A DNA stretch of 64,000 nt from Prinsepia uniflora (taxonomy: Eukaryota; Streptophyta; Magnoliopsida; Rosales; Rosaceae), in NCBI GenBank assembly GCA_032719365.1, contig CM064871.1, positions 57,689,056 through 57,753,055 of the forward strand, given 5' to 3'. The notes under the pieces were generated by a model that was not told the origin of the DNA, did not search any database, and was given only the letters and a program-made list of their open reading frames with translations. This document shows positions 61,503 through 64,000 of this stretch, one piece after another. Numbering within the stretch: position 1 is the stretch's first letter; each line of letters begins with the position of its first letter. Position numbers and translations under genes: made by a program.

Positions 61503-61935
61503 TATAAGCAAGGATATGAATTTTTGTTTGAACAATTTATATGAGTTTTGTTAATGAAAAATTAATTTGATTTTTGTTTCAATTGATATGAATTATATTT
61601 AGGTTATTTGAAAATTGATATGATGTATAAATTTATGATTAGCATATTTTGTTAATTGATATAAGTTCAACATTGGCTAGTTGTTAGTATGGCTATGACT
61701 ATAGGCAAGAAACAATCTTATATTGCTCATCCTCACATCTTCCATATGTCCATGGCTCATCACGATCAATTCCAATTATATGCAAGCATATGAATTTTTG
61801 TTTGAACAATTTATATGAGTTTTGTTAATGAAAAATCAATTTGATTTTTGTTTCAATTGATATGAATTATATTTAGGCTATTTGATTTTGTTGATTGATA
61901 TAAGTTCAACATTGATTAGTTGTTAGTATGTCTAT
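61503..61935. repeat. Imperfect tandem duplication, period about 274 bases
   Basis: ATATGAATTTTTGTTTGAAC to TATATTTAGG occurs at 61514-61605 and again at 61788-61877. GATATAAGTTCAACATTG and TAGTTGTTAGTAT follow in each copy, at 61658 and 61896. Lies just upstream of the transposase ATG. Confidence 0.75.
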
Positions 61936-62040
61936 TATTATGGCCTATGTGGAGTTTTTTATTTGTTAGTATAACTATGAGTTTTTTAATGAACAATTAT
62001 TCCTAATATAATTAAGATATTTTGTATTAATCTTATAGAT

Positions 62041-62501
62041 ATGGAGCGATATTTTAAGACGAAGTGTTTAGATCCTACTTCAAATAGTTCCGGTAGTTCA
62101 AATTCAAAACAAAGTGAATTGGAATAATTGGTTTTGGCTAATCTTCCTGGAGACCTTGGAATTCGACCTTGAATGTTGGATTATGATCCTAATATATGAG
62201 ATGGAGTTCAAAGAGCATATCTAAAAAAAATCCTTGTCAACCTAGAGATCATATTTTCCCAAAAACTAACTTTTCCCAATATGATCGTCAATTTAAGAAA
62301 GATTGGCATGATGAGTTTAGTTGGTTGGAATATAGTATAGAAAAAGATGTTGTATTTTGCCTTCCATGCTATCTTTTCAAACTCAATTTTGATCAAGTGA
62401 GTAATGAGGTCTTCCATTCTATCTTTTTAAACCCAATTTTTATGAATCAGAAGCAGCACATCCAAAGTGTTCTTATCAACCAGTCACCAATAGGTTTTTA
62501 A
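62041..62501 (+). pseudogene. TTF-type zinc finger hAT transposase, N-terminal remnant
   Basis: Opens MERYFKTKCLDPTSNSSGSS, a usual start for these proteins. Then stops, then CQPRDHIFPKTNFSQYDRQF, WHDEFSWLEYSIEKDVVFCL and CYLFK, which form the TTF zinc finger (Cys and His residues visible). It jumps to MNQKQHIQSV, a motif that normally lies tens of residues later, so there is an internal deletion. It ends at TAA near 62501. The catalytic hAT domain is missing. Confidence 0.75.
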
Positions 62502-62510
62502 TTAAACTTT

Positions 62511-64000
62511 ATATTATATCGTTTTATACCCTTTATACTTTTCCTTTAATATTAAATTACCAAACAATTGGGGAAAATAATATATTTTGTGGAAAATTTG
62601 CAGAAATAAATAAAGCTTGGAATTCTAAGTATTTTGGCGAAAGAATCGTCCCAATCGGAATTATAACAAAAAAACTATGGACGAAATTCGATGGAAAGCT
62701 ACTTAATGCAGCCCAAATTCATATTTAATTGTAGGCCAGCAATCAGGCCCAATCCATGTGAAATCCAAGCCCATCCAATTCTGTCGCATGGCCCAACAGC
62801 CTACTCGTTACGCCTGCAACCCTACCCAAAACTTGCTGCCCAGCCCACGCGTCAAACGTGACCCAATCCTCGCGAAGCCTGCGACTCACGCTAGTAAGCG
62901 CCCACCGAATTCACCTTCCCATGCGCCAAATAGCCCCATCCCCTGTCATCGTCGATCACGTGAAGCTCACGTTTTTTGTTAGAGCACGCCTGCTGAAACT
63001 GACCTCACCTGCCCCACCAAATTCCTTCAGCTTTTCTCAGCGCCTGACGTGTGACCTAACCCCTTCTTTTCAGTTGAGCCACGCCAAATTCAGAGTCTCC
63101 TTTGCTGCAGCAACCTGCCGAGCCCATTTCTTGCACCAAAATCACTCCAACCTTTGCAGATTTTCTAGTCCATTTCAGCACAAAATCAGCCACAATCCAT
63201 CATTTTCTTTACTTTAGTTCGTATTATTTTTATATTTTAGTTTTATTTTTCTAATTTTAGTGGCACTCCCTTTATAAATAGGGAGGCCATTTCATTGTTT
63301 AAGGGTCCCCTTTAGTCCCATTTTTGTCCATTTGTATCTTTTTTTTCTCTCCTTTCTAGTTCCTTTTTTTTAAAGTCATTTTTCTCTCTTTGCTAAGTTC
63401 ATGTTTCTCTCTTTTGAGATTTATTTTGGGACCATTTTTAGTTTCATTTAATTTTCTTTTTAGTTTCATTTTTTTTTTAATTTTGTTCTTAGAATTTCTT
63501 AAACTTCTCTTTGTACACATTTTTATGTTTTCCTTAAGAAAAACCTAAGGATATGTAATTCTAAGGAAATTTGAGAGTTTTTAAGACCGAATTCCTCGTA
63601 TTTCTTCCTCCATCTTCACACAGTTCTGCCTACTGTCAAGGTCTCTTGTGAAAAACCTTGTGTTTCTACTTAAACTCTTGTTATTCTTTCGGTTTTACTT
63701 ATAATTCAATATTTGTGTTAATATTTTCTTTCTAACATTTGTAAATGTGAATCAAATCTTCATGTGTTTTACTTCATGAATTTTAGTTATTTTGTACGTT
63801 TTAGTTCTTAAACTTTAATTCAAAGCTAAATTTTGGCTGATGTCGGTGCACTTAGAATAGGATTGAAGAGATTTAAATGTCGGCCGTTGATGATGCATTT
63901 AATAAAAAACTTGAGGTGAATCATATTGTAAGTGTCGGCCGCTGTTGGTGCATTTATAATATTAAAAAACGTATTTTGGTAATTGAAGTAATTGAGGGAA
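62511..64000. other. Non-coding; promoter- or LTR-like segment running off the window
   Basis: 62700-63200 is C-rich with many GCCCA words. A TATA box (TTTATAAATAGGG, 63271-63283) is followed by T/C-rich 5'-UTR-like sequence without a frame. 63841-63960 holds ~54-base repeats containing TGTCGGCCG and GTGCATTTA. This could be an LTR or a TE promoter, but the partner copy lies outside the window. No gene is supported. Confidence 0.4.
63271..63283 (+). promoter_or_regulatory. TATA box candidate
   Basis: TTTATAAATAGGG followed by GGCCATTTCATTG about 10 bases later, a good plant TATA context. No coding region follows within the window. Confidence 0.45.

Larger units (their letters stand above)
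60798..62510 (+). mobile_element. hAT element with TTF zinc-finger transposase, truncated
   Basis: Begins CAGTTGCGGATCTATTAAGG followed by GGGGGTCAATTGACC, the usual start of plant hAT elements of the TTF/DUF4371 type. A transposase remnant starts at 62041. The 3' half and the right terminal repeat are not seen in the window, so the element is 3'-truncated or badly decayed. The part before the gene holds a ~274-base tandem duplication (61503-61935). Confidence 0.6.

Overview
This is plant nuclear DNA from a eudicot. Genes are split by many short GT-AG introns, intergenic DNA is AT-rich, and more than half of the window is transposable elements nested in one another. The gene order ABCB26-like, then a Pro/Gln- and Arg/Ser-rich protein, then a RAY1-like glycosyltransferase (0.1-16.7 kb, all + strand) matches, from memory, Arabidopsis At1g70610-At1g70620-At1g70630, so this looks like a conserved block. 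The style of the repeats suggests a woody rosid, possibly Rosaceae; that is only an inference.

Layout. 0.1-5.1 kb: an 18-exon half-size ABC transporter of the plastid ABCB26/TAP type. It is nearly complete but has a 1-base frameshift and two broken splice sites, so it is a candidate pseudogene. 6.3-12.4 kb: an intact 12-exon gene for a 968-residue low-complexity, probably nuclear protein. 13.7-16.7 kb: an intact 6-exon GT77 glycosyltransferase. 17.0-17.6 kb: a PADRE (DUF4228) gene that stops where a 13-kb non-autonomous LTR retrotransposon is inserted (17.6-30.6 kb); the last 13 codons of the gene lie on the far side, at 30.6 kb. That element has about 3.1-kb LTRs and no recognisable gag-pol. 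It carries a nested 3.4-kb solo-LTR-like insertion with four copies of a paired RNA-hairpin motif. 31.0-34.9 kb (- strand): an intact 3-exon plastid phosphate transporter PHT2;1.

35.6-42.8 kb: a decayed Ty1/copia element on the - strand with an aberrant palindromic 3' LTR. 43.1-59.2 kb: a stack of nested repeats. The outer layer looks like a degraded plant-mobile-domain-like gene between ~100-bp direct repeats. It is split by GGGC-rich hAT-like sequence, which is split by a Tat-type Ty3/gypsy element (44.6-56.8 kb) that carries an antisense extra reading frame, and that in turn is split by another hAT-like insertion. 59.3-60.0 kb: a small hAT-type non-autonomous element. 60.8-62.5 kb: the broken 5' half of a TTF-zinc-finger hAT transposase gene. 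62.7-64.0 kb: what looks like a promoter or LTR-like segment running off the window.

Only three genes look able to make full-length protein: the 968-aa protein, the RAY1-like enzyme and PHT2;1. The genes do not form one pathway. The main story is erosion of a conserved gene neighbourhood by layered transposition. The most unusual signal is the hairpin repeat array at 22.07-22.77 kb, whose stems keep pairing although their sequences differ.
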